A stretch of 64,000 nt of DNA, taken from the NCBI RefSeq assembly GCF_013409595.1, contig NZ_JACCBD010000001.1, forward strand, positions 2,914,001 through 2,978,000. Direction: 5' to 3'. Shown in pieces: positions 7,963 to 19,300 of the stretch; the first letter of the stretch is position 1; every line of letters begins with the position of its first letter. The notes beneath the pieces were generated by a model. The model searched no databases. It was not told the origin of the DNA and worked only from the letters and a program-made list of their open reading frames with translations. The translations under genes were made by a program, and so were the position numbers. Source of the stretch: Leucobacter aridicollis (GTDB lineage Bacteria > Actinomycetota > Actinomycetes > Actinomycetales > Microbacteriaceae).

Positions 7963-8093
7963 GCTGTCCACCCTCTCGAGCATTTTGGTTTACCTCAAGG
8001 CCCACTTTCAGCGTGTTGCAATGGACCACTTGTGCGAAGCTGTCGGCGATCCTGATCGGCTATGCGTTCGCCCCGATGCCGCTAGGGCACCCC

Positions 8094-8099
8094 TAGAAT
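8094..8099 (+). promoter_or_regulatory. -10 element, leaderless start of nagZ
   Basis: TAGAAT ends six bases before ATG 8106. With no Shine-Dalgarno sequence in between, the transcript probably starts at the A of the start codon. No good -35 is visible. Confidence 0.5.
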
Positions 8100-8105
8100 C
8101 TGGGT

Positions 8106-9299
8106 ATGCGTCCCTTCCCCCGCCGCCTCCGCTGGGCGGCCATTGGCGCCCTCGGCCTCGCGCTGTCGGCGGGAGTGGTTGGCTGCGCTCCGGAGCCCGC
8201 CGCGCCCGCGGCCCCGACGACGTCTGCTCCCCCGCCACCGCCCACGCCCGAGGAACTCCGTGCGGCAGAAGCCGACGAGTGGGTCGCGGCGGCTTCGACG
8301 CGCGAGCTCGCGGGCAGCGTGATCATGGCGTCAATCCCCACCACGGATGCGACCCAGCTCCACGCCCTCATGACGACCTCTGGCATCGGCGGGTTCATCC
8401 TCATGGGCGCGAACGTGCCAGGCACACCCGAGGAGCTTGCCGCGCTCACCGCGCAGCTCACGGTCGACGAGGCGCTTCCGCCACTCGTCGCGATCGACGA
8501 GGAGGGCGGCCTCGTCACCAGGCTGCCGTGGGACACGCTCCCCGGCGCGGACGCGCTCCGTTCCCAGCCGCCGCGGGCAACGACGGACGCGTTTCGCGGG
8601 CGCGCTGACCTCCTCCAGGCCGCGGGCATCACCGTCAACTTCGGGGTCGTGGCCGACGCCACCGCCGACTCGGCCAGCTTCATCTACCCACGCTCCCTCG
8701 GCGACACCGGGAAGGACGCCGCTCCGCGCGTGGCGGCAGCCGTCGAGGGTGAACGCGGGCGCGTAGCCACGACGCTCAAGCACTTCCCCGGCCACGGCGT
8801 CACCCCGGCGGACTCGCACCAGGCGATCCCGCAGACCGGCCTCTCGCTCGCCGACTGGCGCTCCGACACGGCAGCCCCGTTCGCCGCCGGGATCGACGCC
8901 GGCGCCGAGCTGCTCATGTTCGGTCACCTGGCCTACACCGAAGTTTCGCCTGCCCCCGCGTCGCTCGCACCCGAGTGGTATGCGCTCGCACGGGACGAGC
9001 TCGGGTTCACCGGCGTCGCCGTCACCGACGACCTCGGCATGCTCCGCGCGAGCGGCGTCCCCGAGTATCAGGATCCCGTCGACACGACCGTGGCCGCGCT
9101 CGCTGCTGGCGCGGACCTCGCCCTCACCGTCATCGGCATGGACGCCACCGGCGTGGCCGCGCTCGTCGACGGTGTGACGGCGGCGGTCGAGACCGGGGCG
9201 CTTCCCGAGGGTCGGCTGCGCGAGGCGGCTACCCGGGTGACGCTGCTGCGGCTGGAGCTCGCGGATGCGCGAACACCTGCCGCGTGGAAACACGAGTGA
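8106..9299 (+). CDS. nagZ: glycoside hydrolase family 3 lipoprotein, beta-N-acetylhexosaminidase type
   Basis: A 397-residue lipoprotein: signal peptide with lipobox LSAGVVGC (lipid-modified Cys about residue 27), a Pro/Ala-rich linker, then a GH3 catalytic domain. Family marks are VAIDEEGGLVTRLP, TTLKHFPGHGVTPADSHQ (the His and Asp of the NagZ acid/base dyad) and VAVTDDLGM with the nucleophilic Asp. NagZ enzymes release N-acetylglucosamine from muropeptides or cell-wall glycans; a lipid-anchored form acts outside the membrane and could serve wall turnover or scavenging. It carries only the N-terminal GH3 domain. The stop codon abuts the 3' end of the tRNA-Ala gene on the other strand. Confidence 0.9.
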   Translation: MRPFPRRLRWAAIGALGLALSAGVVGCAPEPAAPAAPTTSAPPPPPTPEELRAAEADEWVAAASTRELAGSVIMASIPTTDATQLHALMTTSGIGGFILMGANVPGTPEELAALTAQLTVDEALPPLVAIDEEGGLVTRLPWDTLPGADALRSQPPRATTDAFRGRADLLQAAGITVNFGVVADATADSASFIYPRSLGDTGKDAAPRVAAAVEGERGRVATTLKHFPGHGVTPADSHQAIPQTGLSLADWRSDTAAPFAAGIDAGAELLMFGHLAYTEVSPAPASLAPEWYALARDELGFTGVAVTDDLGMLRASGVPEYQDPVDTTVAALAAGADLALTVIGMDATGVAALVDGVTAAVETGALPEGRLREAATRVTLLRLELADARTPAAWKHE

Positions 9300-9375
<76 letters not shown>

Positions 9376-9466
9376 GTGCGAGCGTCACGCCCGTACAGCG
9401 AACCACTTTATCAGCGCCGGGACCCGCGCGTAAAATTCGCCGCGCAGATCGTCGAGGTCAGTACAG

Positions 9467-10285
9467 CTAGAGCGCGCGATTCGGCAGCACGATCCGCTGC
9501 CCCGTCACCGGGTGGCGGATCACCTCGACGGGGGTGCGGTAGACGTCGGTGAGCACGTCAGCCTCGAGCACCTCGTCGGGGGCGCCGTTCGCGACGATCT
9601 TGCCCTGCCGTAGCAGCGCGATCCTGTCGGAGTAGGCGCTTGCAAGATTAAGGTCGTGGAGCACGATGAGCACCGCGTCGCCGGCCGCGGCGCGCTCGCG
9701 AGCGAGCGTGAGCACGGCCTCTTGGTGCCCCAGGTCGAGTGCGGCGGTGGGCTCGTCGAGCATGAGCACACCCGTGCGGCCCGCAATCACGCGAGCGAAG
9801 GCGGTGCGCGCCCGCTCGCCGCCCGACAGGGACGGGACCCTGCGATGCCCGAGGTGGCCGATGTCGGTCGCCGAGATTGCCTCGCCGATCGCCTCGTTGT
9901 CGTCGTCCTCGAGTGGTGTGCGGCGCCACGGGGCGCGGCCCATTTCGACGACCTGGTGCACGGTGAACGGGAACAGCAGCTGGTTCTCCTGCAGCAGCAC
10001 GGACCGCCGGCGCGAGAGGTCGACGAGCGACCATTCGTCAAGGAGCTTGCCGCCGAACTCGACGCGGCCCTCGTCGGGCTCGACGTCACCCGAGAGCAGG
10101 CTGAGCAGCGTCGACTTGCCGGCGCCGTTCGGCCCGAGCAGCGAGAGCACCTCGCCGGCGCGAACGTCGAGCGAGACGCTGTCGAGCAGCTTCTTCCGAC
10201 CGCGCTCGATCGTGACGGACTCGGCTGCGCAGACGACGGTGCCGTGATCGGCGACCGTCGGGAGTGCGATGTGGCGAGCGTTCAT
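9467..10285 (-). CDS. hmuV: heme ABC transporter ATP-binding protein HmuV
   Basis: A 272-residue ABC ATPase energising heme import through HmuU. Walker A GPNGAGKST, Q-loop LLQENQLLF, signature LSGGERARTAFARV, Walker B VLMLDEPTAALD and switch His in VLHDLNLAS are intact. The C-terminal half (YRTPVEVIRHPVTGQRIV) is typical of the HmuV/BhuV branch. ATG 10285 is chosen because it overlaps the hmuU stop by one base (TAATG) behind GGAGGGTGGGG, which signals translational coupling. The in-frame GTG at 10294 is less likely. It is the last gene of hmuUV, divergent from hmuT. Confidence 0.95.
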   Translation of the reverse strand: MNARHIALPTVADHGTVVCAAESVTIERGRKKLLDSVSLDVRAGEVLSLLGPNGAGKSTLLSLLSGDVEPDEGRVEFGGKLLDEWSLVDLSRRRSVLLQENQLLFPFTVHQVVEMGRAPWRRTPLEDDDNEAIGEAISATDIGHLGHRRVPSLSGGERARTAFARVIAGRTGVLMLDEPTAALDLGHQEAVLTLARERAAAGDAVLIVLHDLNLASAYSDRIALLRQGKIVANGAPDEVLEADVLTDVYRTPVEVIRHPVTGQRIVLPNRAL

Positions 10286-11352
10286 TATCCCCACCCTCCC
10301 GAGCGCTTGCGGGTTCGTCGGAGCAGCCAGAAGAAGAACGGTCCGCCGACGAGCGCGGTGAGAATGCCGATGGGGAGCTCGGCCATCGGCACGAGCGTCC
10401 GGGCGGCGAGGTCAGCGAGCGTCATGAGCAGCGCGCCGGCGAGCGCGGTCGCCGTCACGAGCGGCAGGTGTGCGGGGCCGAGGATCATGCGCATGAGGTG
10501 CGGGATCACGAGCCCGACGAACGAGATGATGCCGGCGAATGCGACGGCCGCGCCGACGAGCAAGGAGACGACCAGGATCATGCCGATCCGCAGCAGCTCA
10601 ACATTCACCCCGAGGTGGCGCGCGTTGCGCTCGCCGAGCGCGAGGAGGTCGAGCTTGCGCGACGAGATGTAGGCGGCGAACAGCCCGATGGCGATGATCG
10701 GCGCGACGACGAGCACCTGCGACCAGCTCATTCCCTTGAGGCTGCCGAGCTGCCAGAACACGATCGCCTCGCGCGACTGGGTATCGCCCATGAACGTGAG
10801 GGCAGCGATTGCGGCGCCGCCGATCGCGTTCACCGCGATACCGGTGAGCACGAGCGTCACGACCTCGGTTCGGCCTTCGGCGCGGCTCATCGAGTAGACG
10901 ATGAGCGTCGCGATAAGGCCGGTGATGAACGCGAGGATCGCCGTCGTCCACTGCCCGAAGACGGTGAGCCCGAACACGATCGAGATGCCCGCGCCAACCG
11001 CGGCACCGGAGGAGATGCCAATGACGCCTGGCTCCGCGAGCGGGTTGCCGAAGATCGCCTGCATGATGAGGCCGGAGACTGAGAGGCCGACACCGATGAG
11101 CACCGCCATCGCGACGCGCGGGAAGCGGATCGCCCACAGCGCCTCGTCACCCGCCGGAACTGACGGCAGCGGCAGCCAGTCGATGCCAACGCGGTGCAGG
11201 ATCGAGCCGAGCACCTCCTGCGGCGGGATCGCGAGTTGCCCCGTCCCGGCCGAGACGAGCACGCTCAGGACGAGCAGCACCGCAAGGACGGCGAAGAGGA
11301 TGGGTGCGCGACTACTCCGTCGTGTTGGCGAAGTGCGGCCTGTGCTATTCAT
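10285..11352 (-). CDS. hmuU: heme ABC transporter permease HmuU (FecCD family)
   Basis: A 355-residue permease of the FecCD/BtuC family with about ten membrane helices. Family blocks seen: IRFPRVAMAVLIGVGLSVSG, the MQAIFGNPLAEPGVIGISSG segment, GIISFVGLVIPHLMRMILGP, and a C-terminal PIGILTALVGGPFFFWLL coupling region. It forms the membrane channel through which HmuV pumps heme delivered by HmuT. It is divergent from hmuT with 136 bases between start codons, a space holding a DtxR-like box, so iron control of both directions is plausible. Confidence 0.95.
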   Translation of the reverse strand: MNSTGRTSPTRRSSRAPILFAVLAVLLVLSVLVSAGTGQLAIPPQEVLGSILHRVGIDWLPLPSVPAGDEALWAIRFPRVAMAVLIGVGLSVSGLIMQAIFGNPLAEPGVIGISSGAAVGAGISIVFGLTVFGQWTTAILAFITGLIATLIVYSMSRAEGRTEVVTLVLTGIAVNAIGGAAIAALTFMGDTQSREAIVFWQLGSLKGMSWSQVLVVAPIIAIGLFAAYISSRKLDLLALGERNARHLGVNVELLRIGMILVVSLLVGAAVAFAGIISFVGLVIPHLMRMILGPAHLPLVTATALAGALLMTLADLAARTLVPMAELPIGILTALVGGPFFFWLLRRTRKRSGGWG

Positions 11353-11445
11353 GCTCGCGCGTGACGCTTTCTAGGAGATCCGGGCGCTCTGCAACGCCGT
11401 GTACGAGAGAGTCTTCGAGAAAACTCACACTTCATCATATCTTCG

Positions 11446-11464
11446 TGAGGTTAAGCTTGCTCAC
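11446..11464. promoter_or_regulatory. DtxR/IdeR-like iron box between hmuU and hmuT
   Basis: TGAGGTTAAGCTTGCTCAC matches 12 of 19 positions of the DtxR/IdeR consensus TTAGGTTAGGCTAACCTAA, with the left half (AGGTTA-GCT) nearly perfect. It lies 25 bases before the hmuT start and about 95 bases before hmuU. Repression of heme uptake by iron-loaded DtxR is the expected logic, as for the corynebacterial hmu and hta genes. Confidence 0.55.
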
Positions 11465-11488
11465 GTCATACATATGAAAAGGGGATCG

Positions 11489-12607
11489 ATGCTCAAGGCT
11501 CGCACTTCTCGCACTCGGGCGGCACTCGCCCTCGCCCTGGGGCTCGCCATCGCCCTGACAGGCTGCCAGACGGCCGGGCCGAACGCATCGGGAGGCGGCA
11601 CCGAGACTGTCGAGTTGCCGCCACTTGCTTCGCTCACCCCGCTTCAGAATCCGCTGGATTACGAGGGACCGACGACGGCGATCGTTGGCGCCCCCTCAGT
11701 CACGCCACTCGCGGAGAAGCCGACGGCGAAGCTTCCGGTGACGGTGCAGTCGCACGACCGCACCGGCGACGTCCCCGTCGAGGTGACGGACACGTCCCGC
11801 GTGCTCGCGATCTCGCTCACCGGCACCCTCGCCGACATCGTCTACAACCTGGGCCTCGGCGATCAGCTCATCGGCCGCGACGCGACGACAACGTTCCCCG
11901 GGTCAGAGGACCTCCCCCTCGTCGTGACCGGCGGCCACGACATTGAGGCGGAGTCCGTGCTCGGCCTGGAGCCCAGCGTGATCTTCACCGACCTCAGCGT
12001 CGGCGGCATCGATTTCGTGAACGTCATGCGCAACGCCGGCGTGCCAGTCATCGTCGTGAAACGGTCCGTCGATCCCGCGTCGGCAGCCGAGGCGACGCAG
12101 CAGCTCGCGGAGGGTCTCGGCGTCGCGGATGCCGCGACCGAGCTCAATGCGAAGGTCGCTGACGCCATCGCCGCCAAGGAGGAGGAAGTCGCCCGGCTGA
12201 TCCCCACCGACGAGGCAAAGCGGCCGCGCGTCGCGTTCCTCTACGTCCGCGGTGGCGCGGGCATCTACTACCTCTTCGGAGAGGGCAGCGGAGTCGACAC
12301 GCTGCTCGAGTCGCTCGGCGTGATCGACGTCGCCGAGGAGGCTGGATGGAAGGGCGAGCGCCCGATGACCGATGAAGCGCTCGTCAAGATGGATCCCGAC
12401 ATCATTCTCGTCATGTCGAAGGGCCTCACGAGCACGGAGGGCGTTGACGGCCTCATCGAGGCGCAGCCGAGCATCGCGCTCACGACAGCGGGCAAGAAGC
12501 GCAGGATCATCGACATCAACGACTCGATGCTCTTCGCGAGCGCCGGCCGCACCCCTGATGTGATCGACGCACTCGCACGCGCGATCTATGCGCCCGACTC
12601 GCTCTAG
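11489..12607 (+). CDS. hmuT: heme-binding lipoprotein HmuT, ABC transporter
   Basis: A 372-residue substrate-binding lipoprotein: signal peptide starting MLKARTSRTR with lipobox IALTGC, then a linker and a class III periplasmic-binding-fold domain (about residues 100-372). It shows VLAISLTGTLADIVYNLGLG at the start of the first lobe, SVLGLEPSVIFTD, and DPDIILVMSKGL in the second lobe. HmuT hands heme from the surface HtaA-type proteins to HmuUV. ATG 11489 was chosen because AAAAGGGG is four bases upstream; in-frame codons further up (11399, 11474) have none. The reading direction is opposite to hmuUV. Confidence 0.93.
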   Translation: MLKARTSRTRAALALALGLAIALTGCQTAGPNASGGGTETVELPPLASLTPLQNPLDYEGPTTAIVGAPSVTPLAEKPTAKLPVTVQSHDRTGDVPVEVTDTSRVLAISLTGTLADIVYNLGLGDQLIGRDATTTFPGSEDLPLVVTGGHDIEAESVLGLEPSVIFTDLSVGGIDFVNVMRNAGVPVIVVKRSVDPASAAEATQQLAEGLGVADAATELNAKVADAIAAKEEEVARLIPTDEAKRPRVAFLYVRGGAGIYYLFGEGSGVDTLLESLGVIDVAEEAGWKGERPMTDEALVKMDPDIILVMSKGLTSTEGVDGLIEAQPSIALTTAGKKRRIIDINDSMLFASAGRTPDVIDALARAIYAPDSL

Positions 12608-12744
12608 CGCCCACGCCAACGCGCAGCGCACGCCGCTCCGAGTGCTTTCAGGATGCGCCTCGCGGCGGCAAGGTATTCTTGAGCGTTGAAACTCTCGGAC
12701 GCCTGTCGGCGACCGAGCTTAGGCAGGGGACCTTGGAGACACGG

Positions 12745-13344
12745 GTGACACAGGAACACGAGGCGGCGCACGGCGTACGTTCGCGACGCGCCGCGGCTTC
12801 CGAGTACCCGGCAGACCGGTTCGACGAGATCCCGGCGGGCGGTCGCATCGGCGCCCACCGCGTGACGGCCCAGCCGCGCGTGACCTGGCACTTCGTGCTT
12901 GGCGGCCTGATCGGAGCTGCCCTCCTGACGACAATCGGCATCGTCGGCGTGACGATTGCCGGCTCGGCTGGCACCCTCCCGTTGCCCTCCTCGCAGGGCC
13001 CCGCAACCGCTGACACGAAGGTCAAGCCGAAACTCAACCCCGAGGCGACGGTCGCAGTGCTCGACGGCACCACCGCCGAGGGCGCGACTGCGCAGGCGCT
13101 CGCCACCGTCATCACTGACGAAAAGTGGGGCACGATCGTGCTCGCCGGACCGGCCGCGGACACTGACACCGCGATCTCGGCGGTCTTCTACGCCGATGCC
13201 GCGAACGAGGCGGCGGCGCTCGGACTCGCTGAGAAGCTCGGCGGCGTCTCCACGTATCTGAACGCCGACTACGCGGAGGGTGACTCCGACCTCGTGGTGC
13301 TCATCGGCGCCGACTACGCTGGCCCCGGCAAGTCCGCGAACTAG
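12745..13344 (+). CDS. LytR C-terminal-domain membrane protein
   Basis: A 199-residue protein with a cytoplasmic N-terminus rich in Arg/Glu, one membrane helix (VLGGLIGAALLTTIGIVGVT, about residues 52-75), a Pro-rich linker and an external LytR_C domain starting EATVAVLDGTTAEGATAQALA and ending DLVVLIGADYAG. LytR_C domains occur in LytR-CpsA-Psr wall-polymer ligases and in stand-alone proteins; this one has no LCP catalytic domain. GTG 12745 follows GGAG by six bases. TTG 12679 in the same frame would add 22 residues but coincides with a TATTCT -10-like box at 12674. It precedes groEL; its role is likely in the cell envelope but unproven. Confidence 0.8.
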   Translation: MTQEHEAAHGVRSRRAAASEYPADRFDEIPAGGRIGAHRVTAQPRVTWHFVLGGLIGAALLTTIGIVGVTIAGSAGTLPLPSSQGPATADTKVKPKLNPEATVAVLDGTTAEGATAQALATVITDEKWGTIVLAGPAADTDTAISAVFYADAANEAAALGLAEKLGGVSTYLNADYAEGDSDLVVLIGADYAGPGKSAN

Positions 13345-13379
13345 TTCGTTCCGCCGTTCGCTGCGGGCGAGCACCTCTC

Positions 13380-13406
13380 CTTGCACTCTCAGCACCTGAG
13401 TGCCAA
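13380..13406. promoter_or_regulatory. CIRCE operator 1 (HrcA) of groEL
   Basis: CTTGCACTC-N9-GAGTGCCAA is an imperfect copy of the CIRCE consensus TTAGCACTC-N9-GAGTGCTAA (three mismatches in 18). It begins 125 bases upstream of the groEL start and implies repression by HrcA. Confidence 0.8.
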
Positions 13407-13414
13407 AATTGGTG

Positions 13415-13441
13415 TTAGCAGTCGGATCGACTGAGTGCTAA
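13415..13441. promoter_or_regulatory. CIRCE operator 2 (HrcA) of groEL
   Basis: TTAGCAGTC-N9-GAGTGCTAA has one mismatch to the CIRCE consensus. It lies eight bases after the first copy, so two HrcA sites stand in tandem upstream of groEL. Confidence 0.9.
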
Positions 13442-15124
<1,683 letters not shown>

Positions 15125-15137
15125 GTCCCGCTAGGCA

Positions 15138-15175
15138 ACAGGGCCGGTCGCACCTTCGGGAGCGACCGGCCCTGT
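15138..15175 (+). terminator. groEL terminator
   Basis: ACAGGGCCGGTCGC (15138-15151) pairs perfectly over 14 bases with GCGACCGGCCCTGT (15162-15175), and the loop CCTTCGGG can extend it. It starts 13 bases after the groEL stop. A weak GTCGTTCC run follows instead of a long U-tract. Confidence 0.85.
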
Positions 15176-15245
15176 GTCGTTCCCGGGGCTCGGGTCCGTG
15201 GCTCCCGGCACTCCATCCGCCAGCCTCCTTGGCCAAGCCCGCCGA

Positions 15246-15317
15246 TGTACACGACTCCTGCGGATGTACACGAAACCTCGGGGTCGGAACCGTGTGCACT
15301 TGCGGGGGTCGTGTACA
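15246..15317. repeat. long inverted repeat with TGTACACGA arms
   Basis: The arms 15246-15273 and 15290-15317 can pair over 28 bases around a 16-base loop. As RNA, 21 positions are Watson-Crick, five are G-U and only two mispair. The left arm contains ATGTACACGA twice (15245-15254 and 15264-15273), the right arm its inverse. The motif looks like a repeated extragenic palindrome or a protein-binding array rather than a terminator, since proper terminators flank it on both sides. Confidence 0.6.
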
Positions 15318-15397
15318 GTCGCGGCCCTGGCGCGGGCGGCGCTAGCGCGGGCAGCGCGGGCTCGGGCTCGGGATCGGGCTCGGGCTCGGAACAGCGA

Positions 15398-15432
15398 AAG
15401 GCCCTGACGCACTTCTGGCGCGTCAGGGCCTT
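15398..15432. terminator. bidirectional terminator of the HtaA-like gene
   Basis: AAGGCCCTGACGC (15398-15410) and GCGTCAGGGCCTT (15420-15432) form a perfect 13-bp stem. A-rich on the left and T-rich on the right, it can act on either strand and ends 18 bases before the stop codon at 15451 of the minus-strand HtaA-like gene. Confidence 0.8.
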
Positions 15433-15450
15433 CAAGACTGTCGCTGGAGG

Positions 15451-16329
15451 CTAGTCGGTCGGGCCCTCCGGCCCCTCCGCCTTCTGATCAGGGGCAGCGT
15501 TCTTGCGCCTATCAGCGATGAGCATTCCCGAGGTCACGCCAATCGCAATGAGAGCCACACCTCCGATAATGATCGGGATCCAGGGAACGGGTTGTTCGGG
15601 AGCCGGTGTTGTGGCTTCAGGCGCTTCGGGCGCGGCCGTCTCGGCCTCCGCAGCTGGAGGCTGCGTCGCGGTTGAAGATGCGAGGTCACACCCGCTCACC
15701 GTCATCGTGAGCGACAGCGGATCTACCTCGGCGCCCGCGACGTAATCTCCGTAGTCGCCGTTGAGTGCCGCCGCGCCCTCGGCTGTGAGCCTCACCTGCG
15801 CGCTGGGAATCGACAGCGTCGAGCCCTCCCCTGCGTCGTATCCGGCGAGGTCAACCTTTCCCGCGACAACACGCTCATAGGTGAGCTCGGCTTCGTCGGT
15901 GTCAGTCGATCCCATTCCCAGAACGAGCTGAGCGGATTCCGAGCCAGTGAAGACGAGCTCAGGGTCCCGGATGTCGAGTTTCATCAGGCCGCCGTGACCT
16001 GTGAAGTGCACATCGCCCGTAAACTTCACCGACCCTGAGTCAAGCTCAGGTGCTACAGCGCCCGCGCCGTTCGGCCAGCTAAAGGCCGGGGTCTCGTAGC
16101 TTGCGCCGTTCTCCGTTGTCCACTCGCCGTTTGCGATGCTTCCACTGATGTAGTTGCGGAAGCTCTCCTTCACTCCCCACCGCAGTTCAGCACCCGAGAC
16201 TGCACAGGAGTCGGCAGCCGTCGTCTGGGCACTCGCGGCGCCTGCCGGTCCAACGACAAGGCCCCCAGCAACCAATAGGGCGGCGGTGAATCCCGCCGAG
16301 ACTGCTCGGCGCTGACGTCGGTCGCTCAC
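15451..16329 (-). CDS. HtaA-domain membrane-anchored heme-binding protein (HtaB-like)
   Basis: A 292-residue secreted protein: signal peptide (VSDRRQRRAVSAGFTAALLV, cleavage near ASAQT), one HtaA domain (about residues 40-205), a Pro/Ala/Glu linker, a C-terminal helix WIPIIIGGVALIAIGVTSGM and a basic tail. HtaA domains in Corynebacterium diphtheriae bind heme through conserved Tyr and His; here LRWGVKESFRNYISGSI carries the Tyr block and FTGHGGLMKLDI the His block. GTG 16329 was chosen because GAGGAG lies six bases upstream. It starts 17 bases after the stop of the large HtaA gene on the same strand, so both are probably one iron-controlled operon. It most resembles HtaB in size and layout. 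Confidence 0.85.
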   Translation of the reverse strand: MSDRRQRRAVSAGFTAALLVAGGLVVGPAGAASAQTTAADSCAVSGAELRWGVKESFRNYISGSIANGEWTTENGASYETPAFSWPNGAGAVAPELDSGSVKFTGDVHFTGHGGLMKLDIRDPELVFTGSESAQLVLGMGSTDTDEAELTYERVVAGKVDLAGYDAGEGSTLSIPSAQVRLTAEGAAALNGDYGDYVAGAEVDPLSLTMTVSGCDLASSTATQPPAAEAETAAPEAPEATTPAPEQPVPWIPIIIGGVALIAIGVTSGMLIADRRKNAAPDQKAEGPEGPTD

Positions 16330-16346
16330 GTGTTTCTCCTCGTAGT

Positions 16347-19300
16347 TCATGCGCTTGGCGTGGTGCCACTACCGACGGTAGCAGCCGCTGCTGCGCGTCG
16401 CTGATTCGCGAGGACCACGCCCATCGCTCCGGCGAGGGCAACAAGCGCACCGGCGCCCACCCACCACATCCACACGGGTCCATCCGAGGCCACCGGCGCA
16501 GCAGTGTTCACACGCTGCGTCGACACGTCCGCGCTCGCTTCCTCCTGGTTAACCACCGGAGCCTTCTTCTTCGGCTTCTCCTTGACAACCTTGATCACCG
16601 CACCGGCGTCCTTGCTGCCCTGAAGCGTGATGGTGTGCTCACCTGGGGCGATATCGTCGGGGAGCATGCCGATCCATCGGACCTCACCGACCGAGCTCGC
16701 CCCGGCCTTCTCGTCAAGAACGATCGGGTCAGAGTAGAGCACCACGAGGATGTCTCGTTCGTCCGGTTCAAAGCCCGCCGCGACAAACTCGATCTCACCG
16801 CCGGGAACGATCTCGTCGGCCGGCGTGATAACGCGAATGCCCTCAGTTGTCGGAGGCGTCGCCGCGGCCTGACGGGCGGCCTTCTGTTCGGTCTGGGTCG
16901 TTGAACCGTAGCTCACGCGGCTGGCAGATCCAACGGTGAAGGTAAGCGGGTCCACTGCGAAAGATCCCCCGCCCGTGCCACCGCCCGCACTGCCTCCACC
17001 GGAGATTGCACCGCTCACAGGCACACCGCTCCAAGTAACGGCGCCGTTGGCTCCGACGCTCTTGCTTGCTGAGCCGAGGTCCAGTGCGAAACTGCGACCG
17101 CCAGCGGAGATGGTTCCCGAGGTGGCACTCGTGACCGTGATAACCGGGTTCGAGAAGGTCTCTGTCATGAGGCCCCTATGACCACTAAACGTCACCACAC
17201 CGGAGTACTGGACACTGCCAGTCTGCGCCTGCTTGTTCCAGGAGCCCCCGCTCGCTTGCGGGAAGAGGTACGCCCCACCGCTGGCGCCAACGCCGGTCGT
17301 GCTGATCGATCCCTTTGCAATCCGCCCAGTGGTGTAGTCGCGGAAGCCGGACGAGATACCCCAGCTCAGCGAACCTGCCTGTTGCGCAGTATCGACCGGG
17401 CGCGGCTTCGGTGTGGGCTTCGGTGTGGGCTTGGGCTTCACCGGCTTGGTCGGCTCGGTCGGCCCGACCGGGACTTCAGCCTCGGCACCGTAGCTGAACG
17501 AGAGCGGCGCGGTCGCCTTGTTGGCGTACTGTTCCCAGGCCTCGATCTGCAGGTTGCTCGCGAACACTCCCGTCGCGCCAGCCCAGCTCAAACGCCCGTC
17601 CTCGCTCTTGACGAGCTCACCGGGAGCGATCGTGGCAAATTTGATGCGCTTCATGGCTGACGTACCAGCAGCGTCGTCCCGCGACACCTCGATGCTCAGC
17701 GTCGCAGCTGACTTCGAGGTAAATGTAATCTGCGGGTTCCGCAAGGCAATATCAAACCCGTGAGCCTCGCTTACATATCGCACGGTTCCCGCGAAGTAGA
17801 TCGACCCGGTACCGGTCTTAACGTCGTATGTGCCGCCCTTAACCTGCGTGTACGTCGTGTTTCCGGCCGCGTCGGTCTTCGCACCAGCCGTGGCTGTGAT
17901 GGTTCCGTTCGCAATTCCTCGAACGTAGGCATTCCACCCGGTGCTGAACGCCCAGGTCAGGTCACCCTCCGTGACCGAGGGCTCGGGGTCCACAGTCCCT
18001 GCCGTCTTGAAGTTCACCGGAACGCTGAGTTCCTGGAAAGCGTTAGCCACTTGGCCCGCACCGCCAGCGTAGGTGTAAATCCCGTAGGTGCCCTTCGCGA
18101 GGGCCTCCTCTGGGGCATTAAGCGTGATCTCGGTCTCGAATGATCCGGTGGCAGGATCAATCTGCACCCATTCCTTGCGAATCGTCTCGCGGAACGACTC
18201 AGGGATAGCATCGAGCGTGTCCTTGGCAAGGGCCCACTTGCGTGAATCCTTGTTCATCGTCCGAGTTGCAGCGGAGGCACCCTTCGAAGGCTGCCAGTTC
18301 TCGGCAAAACTTCCGAACACGACGAATGTTCCCTGCGGAAGCGAATTAGGAATCGGGACTCCACCCGAGCTATTTGCCGGCTTGTTCGCGTACGGGTCGA
18401 ATCCCGTGCCGCGTACAACTAGCTTGTCTCCGGCCTTCAGCTCCTGATTCGTGTACTCCGTGGTTCCATCTGCGAGGAACACGCTGAGCGCAGGCTTGTA
18501 CACCGGCTTCGTCGGACGCTCTTCCTTGTAGTTCAAGCGCAGGCCGAACTCCTGCGCCGCGTTCGAGGCGGTCCCGGCCGCGTAAACGAACACTCCGTAC
18601 GAGCCACCGGCGGGCACGGTCTTGCCCTCAGGAATGTCCTTTGCCTGCAGCCGGGCTTCGAAGGTGCCTGCAGCGGTGAGCTGGACACGCTGGGCCGCAA
18701 CCATCGGCTTGTACATTGGAGCGATGTTGACGAAGGTCTCGTCTGTCATCGCCCACCGCTGGTCAGCGACGACGCGCTGGGTCCCGGCGGCACCGCCTGC
18801 CGGGCTCCAATCCTGTGCGAAGGCACCGAACACTACGTAGTTTCCAGCGGGGTCGCCGGAGGTCACCGGCGGGCGTCCCAGGTTCACGTTTGAACTCGGG
18901 TCAAAACCTGTTCCCCGCACGACGATCTCGTCGCCAGGGTTCACCTCTTCCGCAGGGTCGAGCGGAGTGACTCCATCGGCCTTGAACAGCCGAACGTCAG
19001 GCGCGAATGCCTTTGGGAACACGCTGTCCCACTGGGCCTCCGACACCGCGAGATCAACCTGCCCCAAGTACCGGCTGTCATTCAACATGCCATGCGCAAG
19101 CCACGTCACCGCAACATACTGCTTCGAACGATCCAGCTTCGCAGCCGGAACCGGAATACTCCGCGTAACCGCACCATCCTTGATGAACGTCTTGTAGGCG
19201 AAGTCCTGCGCAGCACCCGCGGCAGAATCCTTGCCATAGTCGGCAACACGATCCTTCTCAATGATCCCGACATACACGCCAGCATCAGCCTTGCCAGTGT

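Larger units (their letters stand above)
15125..15450. other. 326-base intergenic region rich in structure
   Basis: Between the convergent groEL and HtaA-like genes lie the groEL terminator (15138-15175), a long imperfect inverted repeat (15246-15317), a GGGCTC-type simple repeat (about 15352-15388, five hexamers or near hexamers) and a second terminator (15398-15432). No gene is supported; frames open here are low-complexity shadows. Confidence 0.7.

Noticed and set aside
15352..15390. Coding region of a Ser/Gly-rich protein at the GGGCTC repeat
   Set aside because: Open frames here are low-complexity, lack ribosome-binding sites and overlap terminators.
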